From: JTS-RE37 sp963756115 | GTDB taxonomy: Bacteria; Bacteroidota; Bacteroidia; Flavobacteriales; Flavobacteriaceae | DNA length: 64,000 nt | Assembly (NCBI GenBank): GCA_963756115.1 | Contig: CAVWMN010000001.1 | Coordinates: forward strand, 62,001 to 126,000 | Direction: 5' to 3' | Shown: in pieces, positions 6,921-16,017 of the stretch | Layout of the letters: each line of letters begins with the position of its first letter | Numbering within the stretch: the stretch's first letter is position 1 | Notes under the pieces: model-generated | What the model was told of the DNA's origin: nothing | The model's database searches: none | Seen by the model: only the letters and a program-made list of their open reading frames with translations | Made by a program: the position numbers and the translations under genes

Positions 6921-8831
6921 TCAGTCTACATTGCCATGCAAATAAGAATTATTGGACCGCAACTGGATATCACCATTGCTATCCTCCCCCAGGCTCGTTT
7001 TGGAAACCTTTCCTTCCCTGGGATTGGATTCCAACCGTACACCCTGACGTTTATAGGCGGGTTCCTTTTCGATCTCATCGATATTGCTGACATTGTTCTG
7101 GAATTTATAGTTGAAATCCTTTAATTTCCTCCTGCGCTCATCGGCCCGTTCCTTTAACATCTCCTCGATGGGGCTGTTCATAGGGTCGATATCCACGATT
7201 TCGCGGGGTTTCTCTGAAGAAGGGCTCACTGTCTTTTTCTCAAATATAAGTTCATCCTCCACAATCTTGGGATCATACTCTTCCGCCATTGACTTGGCGC
7301 CGGTAAGTTTTTGCTCCAGTTCCATGTAGTCATCCAGGCTGTAGCGCTTTTCGCCATCCTTGCTGTATTCCAACACCGGGACAACTTCAATATGATCGCG
7401 CACCTCCAATTCCTTCACATCATCATCCAGGCTAAAATTGATCACATTTTCCACGGGTGCCTCTTCCTGCTCGTCCTGTTTGGCAAGCGGGAGATCAAAA
7501 CTAAAAGCGATCTGGTCCTTTTCACCGCTTACGACTTCCGGCTCTACCACATCGATCATGTTTACTACGTCCTTGGAATCTATGATGATAAATCGCTCGT
7601 CCCATTGTTCCTCGGAGATCACTTCCTCATAAAAGACATTGAAGTTCCTTATAAAATTGGTAGTTGGGATCAGCTCCATCTCGTCTGTTACTTTGGGCTG
7701 GCTTTTCAGGACCGGTGCAATAGCATGCTCTTCTTCCTCCAGCTGATATACAATGGTATTATCCGTAAGGTTCTGTTCTGCTTTCTGCTCTTCTTCCAAA
7801 GTATGGATAATCTTTTTGGTTTCTGTATTTACAATATCATCCTGCTGGTCGATATTAAACCCGGTGGCAATAACCGTTACGGCAATTGCTTCCCCGAGTT
7901 CCTCGTCTTCCCCAACCCCCATAATGATATTGGCTCCGTGCCCGGCTTCTATCTGGATATGGTCATTGATCTCCCCGATCTCATCAATGGTGATTTCCCG
8001 GGAACCGGAAACTATTAGCAGTAATACATTCTTCGCTCCTGTGATCTTATTGTCATTGAGCAAGGGGGAATCCAACGCTTTGGTAATAGCCTCCTGAGCC
8101 CTGGAGGAACCCGAGGCCAGTGAGGATCCCATGATAGCCGTACCGCTGTTTGCCAGTACTGTTTTGGCATCCCTAAGGTCAATATTTTGCGTATAATGAT
8201 GGGTAATAACCTCTGCTATACCCCTGGCAGCCGTGGCGAGCACCTCATCTGCCTTTGAAAAACCTGCCTTAAATCCAAGGTTTCCATAAACCTCCCGTAA
8301 CTTGTTGTTATTGATCACGATAAGCGAATCGACATTGGCGCGCAATTTTTCGATCCCGATCTGGGCTTGTTTACATCGGTTCTTGCCCTCGAACAGGAAG
8401 GGCATCGTAACGATCCCAACGGTCAGGACATCGAGTTCTTTTGCGAGTCGGGCAATGACAGGTGCTGCTCCCGTACCGGTTCCGCCACCCATCCCCGCTG
8501 TAATAAAGATCATTTTGGTGGTGGTGTCCAGCATTTGCTTTATTTCCTGCATGCTTTCCACTGCAGCCTGTTCCCCGACCTCCGGATTGGCACCTGCACC
8601 CAAGCCTTCTGTAAGGGACACACCCAATTGAATTTTGTTTGGTACCGGGCTATTCTGTAAGGCCTGGGAGTCTGTGTTGCAGATTATAAAATCCACACCG
8701 TTGATCCCCGCCTGGAACATATGGTTGATGGCGTTGCTACCGCCACCCCCTACGCCGATAACTTTTATTACGTTGCTCTGATTTTTAGGTAAATCAAAGG
8801 CGATGGCATCGAATTCCGTGTTTTTGCTCAT
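6921..8831 (-). CDS. ftsZ: Cell division protein FtsZ
   Basis: Tubulin-like GTPase that polymerises into the division ring. The nucleotide-binding loop GVGGGGSNA is near residue 26, and the tubulin signature GGGTGTG is at 115-121 followed by AAP. The GTPase core ends near residue 320. The remaining ~300 residues form a highly acidic linker ending in a short conserved-looking tail (SNNSYLHGNVD). At 636 aa it is far longer than the ~380-400 aa FtsZ of E. coli; long tails are common in Bacteroidota. It lies 43 bp downstream of ftsA on the same strand and closes the mra/mur/fts series. Confidence 0.97.
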   Translation of the reverse strand: MSKNTEFDAIAFDLPKNQSNVIKVIGVGGGGSNAINHMFQAGINGVDFIICNTDSQALQNSPVPNKIQLGVSLTEGLGAGANPEVGEQAAVESMQEIKQMLDTTTKMIFITAGMGGGTGTGAAPVIARLAKELDVLTVGIVTMPFLFEGKNRCKQAQIGIEKLRANVDSLIVINNNKLREVYGNLGFKAGFSKADEVLATAARGIAEVITHHYTQNIDLRDAKTVLANSGTAIMGSSLASGSSRAQEAITKALDSPLLNDNKITGAKNVLLLIVSGSREITIDEIGEINDHIQIEAGHGANIIMGVGEDEELGEAIAVTVIATGFNIDQQDDIVNTETKKIIHTLEEEQKAEQNLTDNTIVYQLEEEEHAIAPVLKSQPKVTDEMELIPTTNFIRNFNVFYEEVISEEQWDERFIIIDSKDVVNMIDVVEPEVVSGEKDQIAFSFDLPLAKQDEQEEAPVENVINFSLDDDVKELEVRDHIEVVPVLEYSKDGEKRYSLDDYMELEQKLTGAKSMAEEYDPKIVEDELIFEKKTVSPSSEKPREIVDIDPMNSPIEEMLKERADERRRKLKDFNYKFQNNVSNIDEIEKEPAYKRQGVRLESNPREGKVSKTSLGEDSNGDIQLRSNNSYLHGNVD

Positions 8832-8874
8832 ATCATTAAGATTTCAGGTTTCTAAGTATTTTTACTATTTAATT

Positions 8875-10203
8875 CTACTCTGCATTATCCAAAAAGTCCT
8901 TTAGCTTTTCAGACCATTTATCAAATACAGATTTCCGTTCCCTTTTTATGGTTGCCCGGGTTGCTTCCTGCTGGGGTCCCCCCTCCAATACCATTTCCTT
9001 TTCCCGGAAACGCGTTTCCTTTTCACTGATCTTGCCGCGTGTCTGGTTCTGGACGGCATTCATCAGGAGCCCTACAGCCGTAGCATATAGCGGGCTTGCA
9101 ATTTCCGCATCCGAGTCGCCCGCCAGGTGCTCATTTGGGTAGCCTATCCGCGTGTCCATCCCGGTAATATACTCCACCAGCTGTTTCAGGTGTTTCAGCT
9201 GGCTCCCTCCCCCGGTGAGGACAATCCCGGCAATCAGCTTTTTCTTTTGTTCCTCATGGCCGTAATTTTTGATCTCCACATATACCTGTTCAACGATCTC
9301 CACCACCCGCGCATGAATGATTTTGGAAAGGTTCTTCAGGGTAATCTCCTTCGGCTCCCGTCCGCGTAACCCGGGAATGGAAACGATCTCATTGTCCTTG
9401 TTTTCCCCCGGCCATGCCGAACCGAATTTTATTTTCAGCAATTCTGCCTGCTTTTCGATAATGGAACACCCTTCCTTGATATCCTCTGTGATCACATTAC
9501 CACCAAAGGGGATAACCGCCGTATGCCGGATGATCCCATCCTTGAAAATGGCAAGGTCTGTTGTACCACCACCTATATCGATCAGGGCCACCCCGGCCTC
9601 TTTTTCTTCCTGGCTTAAAACCGCATCGGAAGAGGCAAGTGGTTCCAGGGTAATGTTGTCCAGATCCAGCCCGGCACTTTTGATACACCTTCCTACATTC
9701 TTGATGGATGAAACCTGGCCCACAACCACATGGAAATTCGCTTCGAGCCTCCCGCCATACATCCCTATAGGCTGCTTTATCTCCGCCTGTCCGTCGACCT
9801 TGTATTCCTGGGGTAATACATGGATGATCTCCTCTCCGGGGAGCATGACCAGTTTATAAACCTGGTTACAGAGTTTGTCAAGGTCATCCTCGTTGATAAC
9901 TTCCTCAGAATTAACCCGGGTGATGTAATCACTGTGCTGCAGGCTCCTGATGTGCTGTCCTGCAATCCCTACCACAACAGATCCTATCTTTAATCCTGAA
10001 TTGGTTTCAGCCTGTTCCACAGCCTGCTGTATGGATTTGATCGTCTGGGTTATATTATTGACCACCCCCCTGTGAACACCCAGGCTTTTGGATCTTCCTA
10101 TCCCCATCACTTCAATTTTTCCATATTCGTTCTTCTTCCCGATGATGGCCACGATCTTTGTGGTCCCGATATCTAATCCAACTGAATAATTACCCTGTTC
10201 CAT
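8875..10203 (-). CDS. ftsA: Cell division protein FtsA
   Basis: 442 aa from the ATG at 10203. Actin-like ATPase that tethers FtsZ to the membrane. The phosphate-1 motif SVGLDIGTTKIVAI opens the protein, VALIDIGGGTTDLAIF is the phosphate-2 region, and GIVLTGGGSQLKHL is the adenosine motif. The C-terminus (KSVFDKWSEKLKDFLDN) fits the amphipathic membrane-targeting helix. A GTG at 10224 would add seven residues and overlap ftsQ. The ATG gives the family's usual start and a 5-bp gap after the ftsQ stop. Confidence 0.96.
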   Translation of the reverse strand: MEQGNYSVGLDIGTTKIVAIIGKKNEYGKIEVMGIGRSKSLGVHRGVVNNITQTIKSIQQAVEQAETNSGLKIGSVVVGIAGQHIRSLQHSDYITRVNSEEVINEDDLDKLCNQVYKLVMLPGEEIIHVLPQEYKVDGQAEIKQPIGMYGGRLEANFHVVVGQVSSIKNVGRCIKSAGLDLDNITLEPLASSDAVLSQEEKEAGVALIDIGGGTTDLAIFKDGIIRHTAVIPFGGNVITEDIKEGCSIIEKQAELLKIKFGSAWPGENKDNEIVSIPGLRGREPKEITLKNLSKIIHARVVEIVEQVYVEIKNYGHEEQKKKLIAGIVLTGGGSQLKHLKQLVEYITGMDTRIGYPNEHLAGDSDAEIASPLYATAVGLLMNAVQNQTRGKISEKETRFREKEMVLEGGPQQEATRATIKRERKSVFDKWSEKLKDFLDNAE

Positions 10204-10208
10204 TCTTT

Positions 10209-10928
10209 TTATATTTTGGTGCACACTACCTGATTATTAAATTCCAAGCTTACGATTTGATAGTCCATGAGCGTCTTATCACGCATTGCCTTGACATAAA
10301 ATGCCTTGAAATTGCTAAACTTTATATCCAGGTCTTTTATACTGCCCAGGTTTACTACAAAATTTTCTATCCGAAATTTTAATTGATACTTCCCTTCATC
10401 TTCAATATGGATCCCAATCACATTTTTTCGCAAAAAACTGTCCTTGTTGATATATTCCAGGATGACATATGCGTCTTCCAGGCTTTTACCGGTAATCTTT
10501 CCCGTAATAATTGGAACCCTGGCAGAGTGATTCCGGGAAAATGGCATTTTCTTCCCTTCATCATCCAGGTAAAATTTAGAAATCCCCTCTATACGTCCGA
10601 TTGGTTGCCTTTGTATAATTTTCGTTGTAAGTTCACCATTAACAGTTAGGTAAACCTGGGCTTTCTTCACCATTTCATTGGTCTCGATAACCTTTTCTAT
10701 AGTATTCAAAACTAATTTTTCTTTAGGGACGTTGAGGAGTGACCCGTATTTTTGTATTAACAATTTATTAACCATTGCCTGCGTCACGTAGAGGTTGTCG
10801 TTTCCCACAAATTCTATAGTGATCCCATTGACCGTTTTTTCGGCACTCCTTTCGTTTGAAAATGAATACAGTGCCGTAACACCCAGGATCAAACCTGTCA
10901 GCTTAAAATAATTCCAATTAATTCGCAT
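10209..10928 (-). CDS. ftsQ: Cell division protein FtsQ/DivIB-like
   Basis: 239 aa. A short cytoplasmic N-terminus is followed by one transmembrane helix (about residues 8-24) and a periplasmic region. That region begins with a POTRA-like segment (ITIEFVGNDNLYVTQAMV), where FtsQ proteins start their beta domain. Sequence conservation in this family is low, so the call rests on topology plus position between murC and ftsA. It overlaps the 3' end of murC by 11 bp, indicating tight co-transcription. It would link peptidoglycan synthases to the divisome. Confidence 0.88.
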   Translation of the reverse strand: MRINWNYFKLTGLILGVTALYSFSNERSAEKTVNGITIEFVGNDNLYVTQAMVNKLLIQKYGSLLNVPKEKLVLNTIEKVIETNEMVKKAQVYLTVNGELTTKIIQRQPIGRIEGISKFYLDDEGKKMPFSRNHSARVPIITGKITGKSLEDAYVILEYINKDSFLRKNVIGIHIEDEGKYQLKFRIENFVVNLGSIKDLDIKFSNFKAFYVKAMRDKTLMDYQIVSLEFNNQVVCTKI

Positions 10929-12270
10929 GTTGCAACTCCTTTTTAATTTTTGAGATCTCCAATCCTATATCCCCTGCTCCCATGGTGACCAGCACCGCAG
11001 GCGATTGTTGTTTTATCTCCCGGACCAGGCCCGATTTCTGAACCAGTTTCTTATGGGGATTCGTAATCTTCCCCAGCAACCATTCAGAATCGATCCCTTC
11101 CACGGGCTGTTCCCGTGCCGGGTAAATATCAAGCAGCAAGACGCTGTCAAACCGGGAAAGGCTTGCTGCAAAATCATCCGCAAAATCCCGGGTCCTGGAG
11201 AAAAGGTGGGGCTGAAAAACAGCCAGTACCTTCCTGTTGGGATGCATTTCAGATATGGCTTCGAAAACGGCATCTATTTCTGCCGGATGATGGGCATAAT
11301 CATCAATAAAAACAAAATCGGCCTCCCGTATCTTATATGAAAACCGCCGCTGAACCCCTTTGAAAGTCTGAAGGGCTTCGGCCAGGCGGTACGGGGGGGA
11401 ACCAATCTGTACCGCCATCGCGAATGCCACTAACCCGTTCAGCAAATTGTGCCTGCCGGGTTTGTTGAAACGAACCCCTTCCAGTGTAATTTCCGGGGTT
11501 CCCAAGTCAAAAATGTAGGTGCCATGTTCTATTTTAATATTCCGGATACAATAGTCCGAATTGTCGTCAATCCCATAGGTAATCCCTTCTATCGGGAGCC
11601 CGTTCCGGACAAACAACTTGCCGTTGGGCTTTAACCTGCCCGCAAATTCCATGAAGGATTTCCTGAGTTCCTCAGGGTTGCCGTAAATATCGAGATGGTC
11701 AGCGTCCATGGAAGTGATACAGGCTATATCCGGAGACAACCGCAGGAAGGAGCGATCGTATTCATCTGCTTCTACCACCGAGTACCCGGAGCCCTCAAAA
11801 AGAAAATTACTGTTGAAATCTTCTGAAATGCCGCCGAGGAATGCTGTTAAGGGGGTGCCGGTCTCCTTTAATAAATGTGCCAGGATACAGGATGTGGTGG
11901 TTTTACCATGGGTGCCGGCCACGGCAAAACAAAACGTATCCCGGGTAATGGCACCCAATACTTCCGAACGTTTCCTGACTTCGAAAGCATGAGACAAAAA
12001 GTAGTTCAGCTCGTTGTGTTGGGCTGGTACAGCAGGTGTATAAACAATTAGCGTATCCCCGGGGTTTTTGAATTCCCCCGGTACAAGCTCCATGCTATCT
12101 TCATAATGTACGGGCATACCCATTTCCTCCAGTTCGATTGTCAGGGGGGTCCGGGTTTTATCATACCCCCCCACCTGCTTGCGGATCAATTTGAAATAGC
12201 GGGCAAGGGCGGACATCCCGATCCCTCCGATACCTATAAAATAGACGTTATGTATTTTTTTCAGATCCAT
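10918..12270 (-). CDS. murC: UDP-N-acetylmuramate--L-alanine ligase MurC
   Basis: 450 aa. It adds the first residue (L-Ala) to UDP-MurNAc in the cytoplasmic phase of peptidoglycan synthesis. The N-terminal UDP-binding motif is IGIGGIGMSALA, the ATP P-loop is AGTHGKTTTSC, and the central domain contains EADEYDRSFL and the HHPAEI segment typical of MurC. Length is normal. It sits 29 bp after murG and overlaps ftsQ by 11 bp. Confidence 0.96.
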   Translation of the reverse strand: MDLKKIHNVYFIGIGGIGMSALARYFKLIRKQVGGYDKTRTPLTIELEEMGMPVHYEDSMELVPGEFKNPGDTLIVYTPAVPAQHNELNYFLSHAFEVRKRSEVLGAITRDTFCFAVAGTHGKTTTSCILAHLLKETGTPLTAFLGGISEDFNSNFLFEGSGYSVVEADEYDRSFLRLSPDIACITSMDADHLDIYGNPEELRKSFMEFAGRLKPNGKLFVRNGLPIEGITYGIDDNSDYCIRNIKIEHGTYIFDLGTPEITLEGVRFNKPGRHNLLNGLVAFAMAVQIGSPPYRLAEALQTFKGVQRRFSYKIREADFVFIDDYAHHPAEIDAVFEAISEMHPNRKVLAVFQPHLFSRTRDFADDFAASLSRFDSVLLLDIYPAREQPVEGIDSEWLLGKITNPHKKLVQKSGLVREIKQQSPAVLVTMGAGDIGLEISKIKKELQHAN

Positions 12271-12299
12271 TGTTGTTACATGGCATGCACCTTGTTTTT

Positions 12300-13391
12300 T
12301 TATTTTTTTAAAAGTTTTTCAATCTCATCCACAATTGTTTTAGTAGCCTCCGGCATGGCAAGCGATTTGATATTATTCCCCAGTTTCCGCCGTAGGGCGG
12401 GCGATTGAAACAGTTCGCTGAACAGGGTATCGAAACCTCCATCCAGGTCCTTTTCCCGGATCATAAGGGCCGCTTGCTGTTCTACAAGGGCCGCTGCATT
12501 TTTCGTCTGGTGGTCCTCTGCTACATTGGGCGAAGGGATAAACAGCACCGGTTTCCCTGCGATACAGAGTTCTGATACCGAGCCTGCACCCGCCCGGGAG
12601 ATGATAACATCCGCAATCGCATACGCGAGGTCCATCCGGTTTAAAAACGCAAACACCCTGACGGAATCCGAATTGTATTTCCTGTACCGCTCCTCATACA
12701 ATTTCCCGCACTGCCAGATCAGCTGGATCCCCATGCCTTCAAAATATTCAAGCCTGCCGGCGATTAGTTCATTGATCCTGCCGGCTCCCAGGCTACCCCC
12801 TAGTATAAAAAGAGTGGGTTTTGAAGGGTCCAGTTCAAAAAATGCAAACGCCTCCTCCGGATTATCTACCTGCCCTATCAGATCTGCCCGCACCGGGTTA
12901 CCGGTTTTGATAATTTTTTCGGCCGGGAAAAACTGTTCCATGCCATCATAGGCCACACATATCCTGGCTGCCTTTTTGGCCAGCAGTTTATTGGTGATCC
13001 CCGCAAAGGAATTTTGTTCCTGCAGTACGTAGGGTACCCCACGCACGGAAGCCATTTTCAATACCGGCCCGCTGGCGAATCCGCCTGTACCAATTACCAC
13101 ATGGGGTTTAAAATTTGACATTATTTTTCCCGATTTTATCAAACTACTGATCACTTTTAACGGAAACATGGCATTCTTAAGGGTTAGTCTCCTTTGCAAC
13201 CCACTTATCCATAGTCCCTTTATCTCATATCCTGCCTGTGGCACTTTTTCCATTTCCATTTTATCACGCGCCCCTACAAAGAGGAAACCTGCATCCGGAA
13301 ACCGTTTTTTCAATTCGTCCGCTATGGCGATAGCCGGATAAATATGTCCTCCTGTGCCCCCTCCTGAGAGTATAAACCTATAATTGCCCAC
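12300..13391 (-). CDS. murG: UDP-GlcNAc:lipid I N-acetylglucosaminyltransferase MurG
   Basis: 363 aa GT28 glycosyltransferase that converts lipid I to lipid II on the inner face of the membrane. The G-loop GGGTGGHIYPAIA at the N-terminus and the donor-binding region (SRAGAGSVSELCIAGKPVLFIP) are the family signatures. The start overlaps the end of ftsW by 14 bp. It has the usual length and no anomalies. Confidence 0.96.
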   Translation of the reverse strand: MGNYRFILSGGGTGGHIYPAIAIADELKKRFPDAGFLFVGARDKMEMEKVPQAGYEIKGLWISGLQRRLTLKNAMFPLKVISSLIKSGKIMSNFKPHVVIGTGGFASGPVLKMASVRGVPYVLQEQNSFAGITNKLLAKKAARICVAYDGMEQFFPAEKIIKTGNPVRADLIGQVDNPEEAFAFFELDPSKPTLFILGGSLGAGRINELIAGRLEYFEGMGIQLIWQCGKLYEERYRKYNSDSVRVFAFLNRMDLAYAIADVIISRAGAGSVSELCIAGKPVLFIPSPNVAEDHQTKNAAALVEQQAALMIREKDLDGGFDTLFSELFQSPALRRKLGNNIKSLAMPEATKTIVDEIEKLLKK

Positions 13392-14577
13392 TCAAGATTT
13401 CTAAAGGGTTTATTTCTTCTTCTCCCTGGTCCTTTTTCTCGGGCACGCCATGATTATGGCTTGCACTCAAAACAATGCCAATCGCCAGGCAGGTCATCCA
13501 TATAGAGGTACCCCCGCTGCTTATCAGGGGGAGCGTTTGCCCGGTCACCGGGAACAGTTCCACGGCTACCGCCATATTGATCAATGCCTGGAATACGATC
13601 GGCAATCCCACACCCACTACCAGCAATTTTCCAAATATGGTAGCATTGCTGTTGGCAACGACTACTATCCTGAACAACAATAACAAGTAAAAGAACATCA
13701 GTGCCATCCCCCCGATCAACCCGTATTCTTCAATAATGATCGCATATATAAAATCGGATGAACTCTGTGGCAAAAAGTTCTTCATGACACTTTTGCCTGC
13801 TCCGTTTCCCACAATTCCCCCGCTGGCAATGGCGATCTTGGCTTTTTCAATCTGGTAATCAGCCTCTGTATCCGCCGGATCCCAGAAACTTTCCACCCTG
13901 CTTATCCAGGTATCCAGCCGGTTGGGGAACAGGTCTGGCGCGGCCTTTACGAGCAGCACAAACAACACCAGGCCAAGGATACCCATCCCCAGGATTCCCA
14001 ACAGGTATTTCAGGGGATAGCCACCGAGAAAGCAAAGCACCAGCACCATAAAAAAAATGATAGCCGCCGTGGAAAAGTTAGCCGGCAATATGAGGGACAC
14101 CATTAAAAATACCGGGAGCCACAAAGGCAGGATACTTTCCTTAAAAGTGATCGTCTTGTCCTTTATTTTAGTCAGGTAACGGGCTATATAGATCATGAGT
14201 ACCACAGCTGCAAGGTTCGAGGTCTGGAAGGTAATCCCCACCAGCGGTAACTGTATCCACCTGCTGGCATTGGCACCTTCTATGGTTGTCCCCTGTGCCA
14301 GTGTATAGATCAACAGTAGTACCACAACCGGCATGGCTATCAGAGAAAGGCCCTTGAAAAAATGGGTGGGGATCTTATGCACCCCATAGATGATGGCAAA
14401 ACCCAGGAACAACAGCATCCCGTGTTTTACCAGGTGTCCTATGGTGGTACCATTCCCAACCACGTATACCAGGTTACTGCTGGCACTGTAGACCGGTAAA
14501 AAAGAAAATAACGCCAACAGGGCAACTACGCCCCAGATCGCCTTATCTCCCCTGATATGTTTAAAATATACCGCCAC
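13378..14577 (-). CDS. ftsW: SEDS peptidoglycan polymerase FtsW
   Basis: 399 aa multi-pass membrane protein of the SEDS family, which polymerises lipid II with its partner transpeptidase FtsI at the septum. About ten hydrophobic segments are visible. The C-terminal TGQTLPLISSGGTS loop is the SEDS signature. It lies between murD (3-bp gap) and murG (14-bp overlap). A soluble tail of ~25 residues (KKDQGEEEINPLEI) follows the last helix. Confidence 0.95.
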   Translation of the reverse strand: MAVYFKHIRGDKAIWGVVALLALFSFLPVYSASSNLVYVVGNGTTIGHLVKHGMLLFLGFAIIYGVHKIPTHFFKGLSLIAMPVVVLLLIYTLAQGTTIEGANASRWIQLPLVGITFQTSNLAAVVLMIYIARYLTKIKDKTITFKESILPLWLPVFLMVSLILPANFSTAAIIFFMVLVLCFLGGYPLKYLLGILGMGILGLVLFVLLVKAAPDLFPNRLDTWISRVESFWDPADTEADYQIEKAKIAIASGGIVGNGAGKSVMKNFLPQSSSDFIYAIIIEEYGLIGGMALMFFYLLLLFRIVVVANSNATIFGKLLVVGVGLPIVFQALINMAVAVELFPVTGQTLPLISSGGTSIWMTCLAIGIVLSASHNHGVPEKKDQGEEEINPLEILSGQL

Positions 14578-14580
14578 TTA

Positions 14581-15975
14581 TTATAGGTTTTTGATCGCTT
14601 CTTTAAACTGATTTCCCCTGTCTTCGTAATTCTCAAAAAGGTCAAAGCTTGCACATGCCGGGGAAAGTAAAACCGTATCCCCCCGCTCTGCAATTTTATA
14701 GGCAACTTTTACCGCTTCACTCATCGCAAAGGTTTCGACGATCAGGTCCACTACATTGCCAAAAGCGTCTTTTATCCTGGCATTGTCCAGCCCCAGGCAG
14801 ACGATCGCTTTTACCTTTTCACGGACCAACGGCATCAGTTCCCTGTAATCGTTGCCCTTATCGATCCCCCCTACTATCCATACCGTAGGGGTATGCATAC
14901 TGTCCAGCGCATAATAGGTTGCGTTGACATTGGTTGCTTTGGAATCATTGATATACTGTACATGGTGTATTTTCAATACTTTCTCCAGCCGGTGCGGTGC
15001 CCCCTGGAAATTTTGAATGCTGTCCCGGATTGTTTCCTTCCGGATCCCGATTAATTTAGCCACGGTGGATGCGGCCATGGTGTTCTTTAAATTGTGTTTG
15101 CCTTCCAAAGCCAAATTGTCTGTAGTCATTAGTATATGTTTAGTATCCGTTTTAATTTCTATTTTATTTCCTTTCATGCTCGCCCCTTGCCCTACCTGCC
15201 TCTCCAGGGAAAAAGGCATTAAGCTGGATTGAACAGGGTATTTTGTAAGCCAGGATTCCAGTACGTCATCATCCCCGTCATAAATGAGGTAGTCTTCCGG
15301 CCCCTGATTTTCCGCTATCCTGAATTTAGACCTCACATAGCGATCGAATTCATAGTCATAGCGGTCCAAATGGTCTGGCGTTATATTCGTAATGATGGCG
15401 ATATGAGGCCTGAAATCCACGATCCCATCCAACTGGAAACTGCTGATCTCCAGGACATATACCATATGCTCCTGCTCTGCTACCATCCGTGCGAAACTAT
15501 CCCCGATATTCCCTGCCATCCCCACCTGCATACCCCCGTTTTTCAGGATATGGTATGTTAGCATAGTGGTTGTAGTCTTCCCGTTGCTTCCCGTGATTCC
15601 TATGATGGTTGCATCGGTAAAGGCGGCTGCAAACTCAATTTCGGAAATCACCGGAATGCCCTTGGCCACCAACTGCGTTACGAGCGGTACGGTTTCCGGT
15701 ATCCCGGGGCTTTTCATGACCAGGTCTGCATTGAGGATAGCAGCATCCGTATGCTGCCCTTCTTCCCATTCAATCCCATTATGTTCCAGAACGTCCTTAT
15801 ATTTTTGTTTGATCCGGCCTTTATCCGAGACAAAAACCTTGTATCCCTTCTTGCTTCCGAGGAGGGCGGTACCTACCCCGCTTTCTCCCCCTCCCAGGAT
15901 CACCAGCCTGCCGCCGTGTCCGCCTGCCCATCGGGGTAATTTATTTTCTTTTTTTCCTGTTCTTTCCTGCATCAT
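14581..15975 (-). CDS. murD: UDP-N-acetylmuramoylalanine--D-glutamate ligase MurD
   Basis: 464 aa. It adds D-Glu to UDP-MurNAc-L-Ala. The UDP-binding motif LVILGGGESGVGTA starts only at residue ~25, after a basic extension (MMQERTGKKENKLPRW) not usual for the family. No internal Met/Val start fits better, so the extension may be real. The ATP motif GITGSNGKTTTT and the later YINDSKATNVNAT segment are diagnostic. It lies 42 bp after mraY and 3 bp before ftsW. Confidence 0.95.
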   Translation of the reverse strand: MMQERTGKKENKLPRWAGGHGGRLVILGGGESGVGTALLGSKKGYKVFVSDKGRIKQKYKDVLEHNGIEWEEGQHTDAAILNADLVMKSPGIPETVPLVTQLVAKGIPVISEIEFAAAFTDATIIGITGSNGKTTTTMLTYHILKNGGMQVGMAGNIGDSFARMVAEQEHMVYVLEISSFQLDGIVDFRPHIAIITNITPDHLDRYDYEFDRYVRSKFRIAENQGPEDYLIYDGDDDVLESWLTKYPVQSSLMPFSLERQVGQGASMKGNKIEIKTDTKHILMTTDNLALEGKHNLKNTMAASTVAKLIGIRKETIRDSIQNFQGAPHRLEKVLKIHHVQYINDSKATNVNATYYALDSMHTPTVWIVGGIDKGNDYRELMPLVREKVKAIVCLGLDNARIKDAFGNVVDLIVETFAMSEAVKVAYKIAERGDTVLLSPACASFDLFENYEDRGNQFKEAIKNL

Positions 15976-16017
15976 AGCTTTCCCCCTTATCCCAGGCCCG
16001 AACAGCCTGTTAACCCG

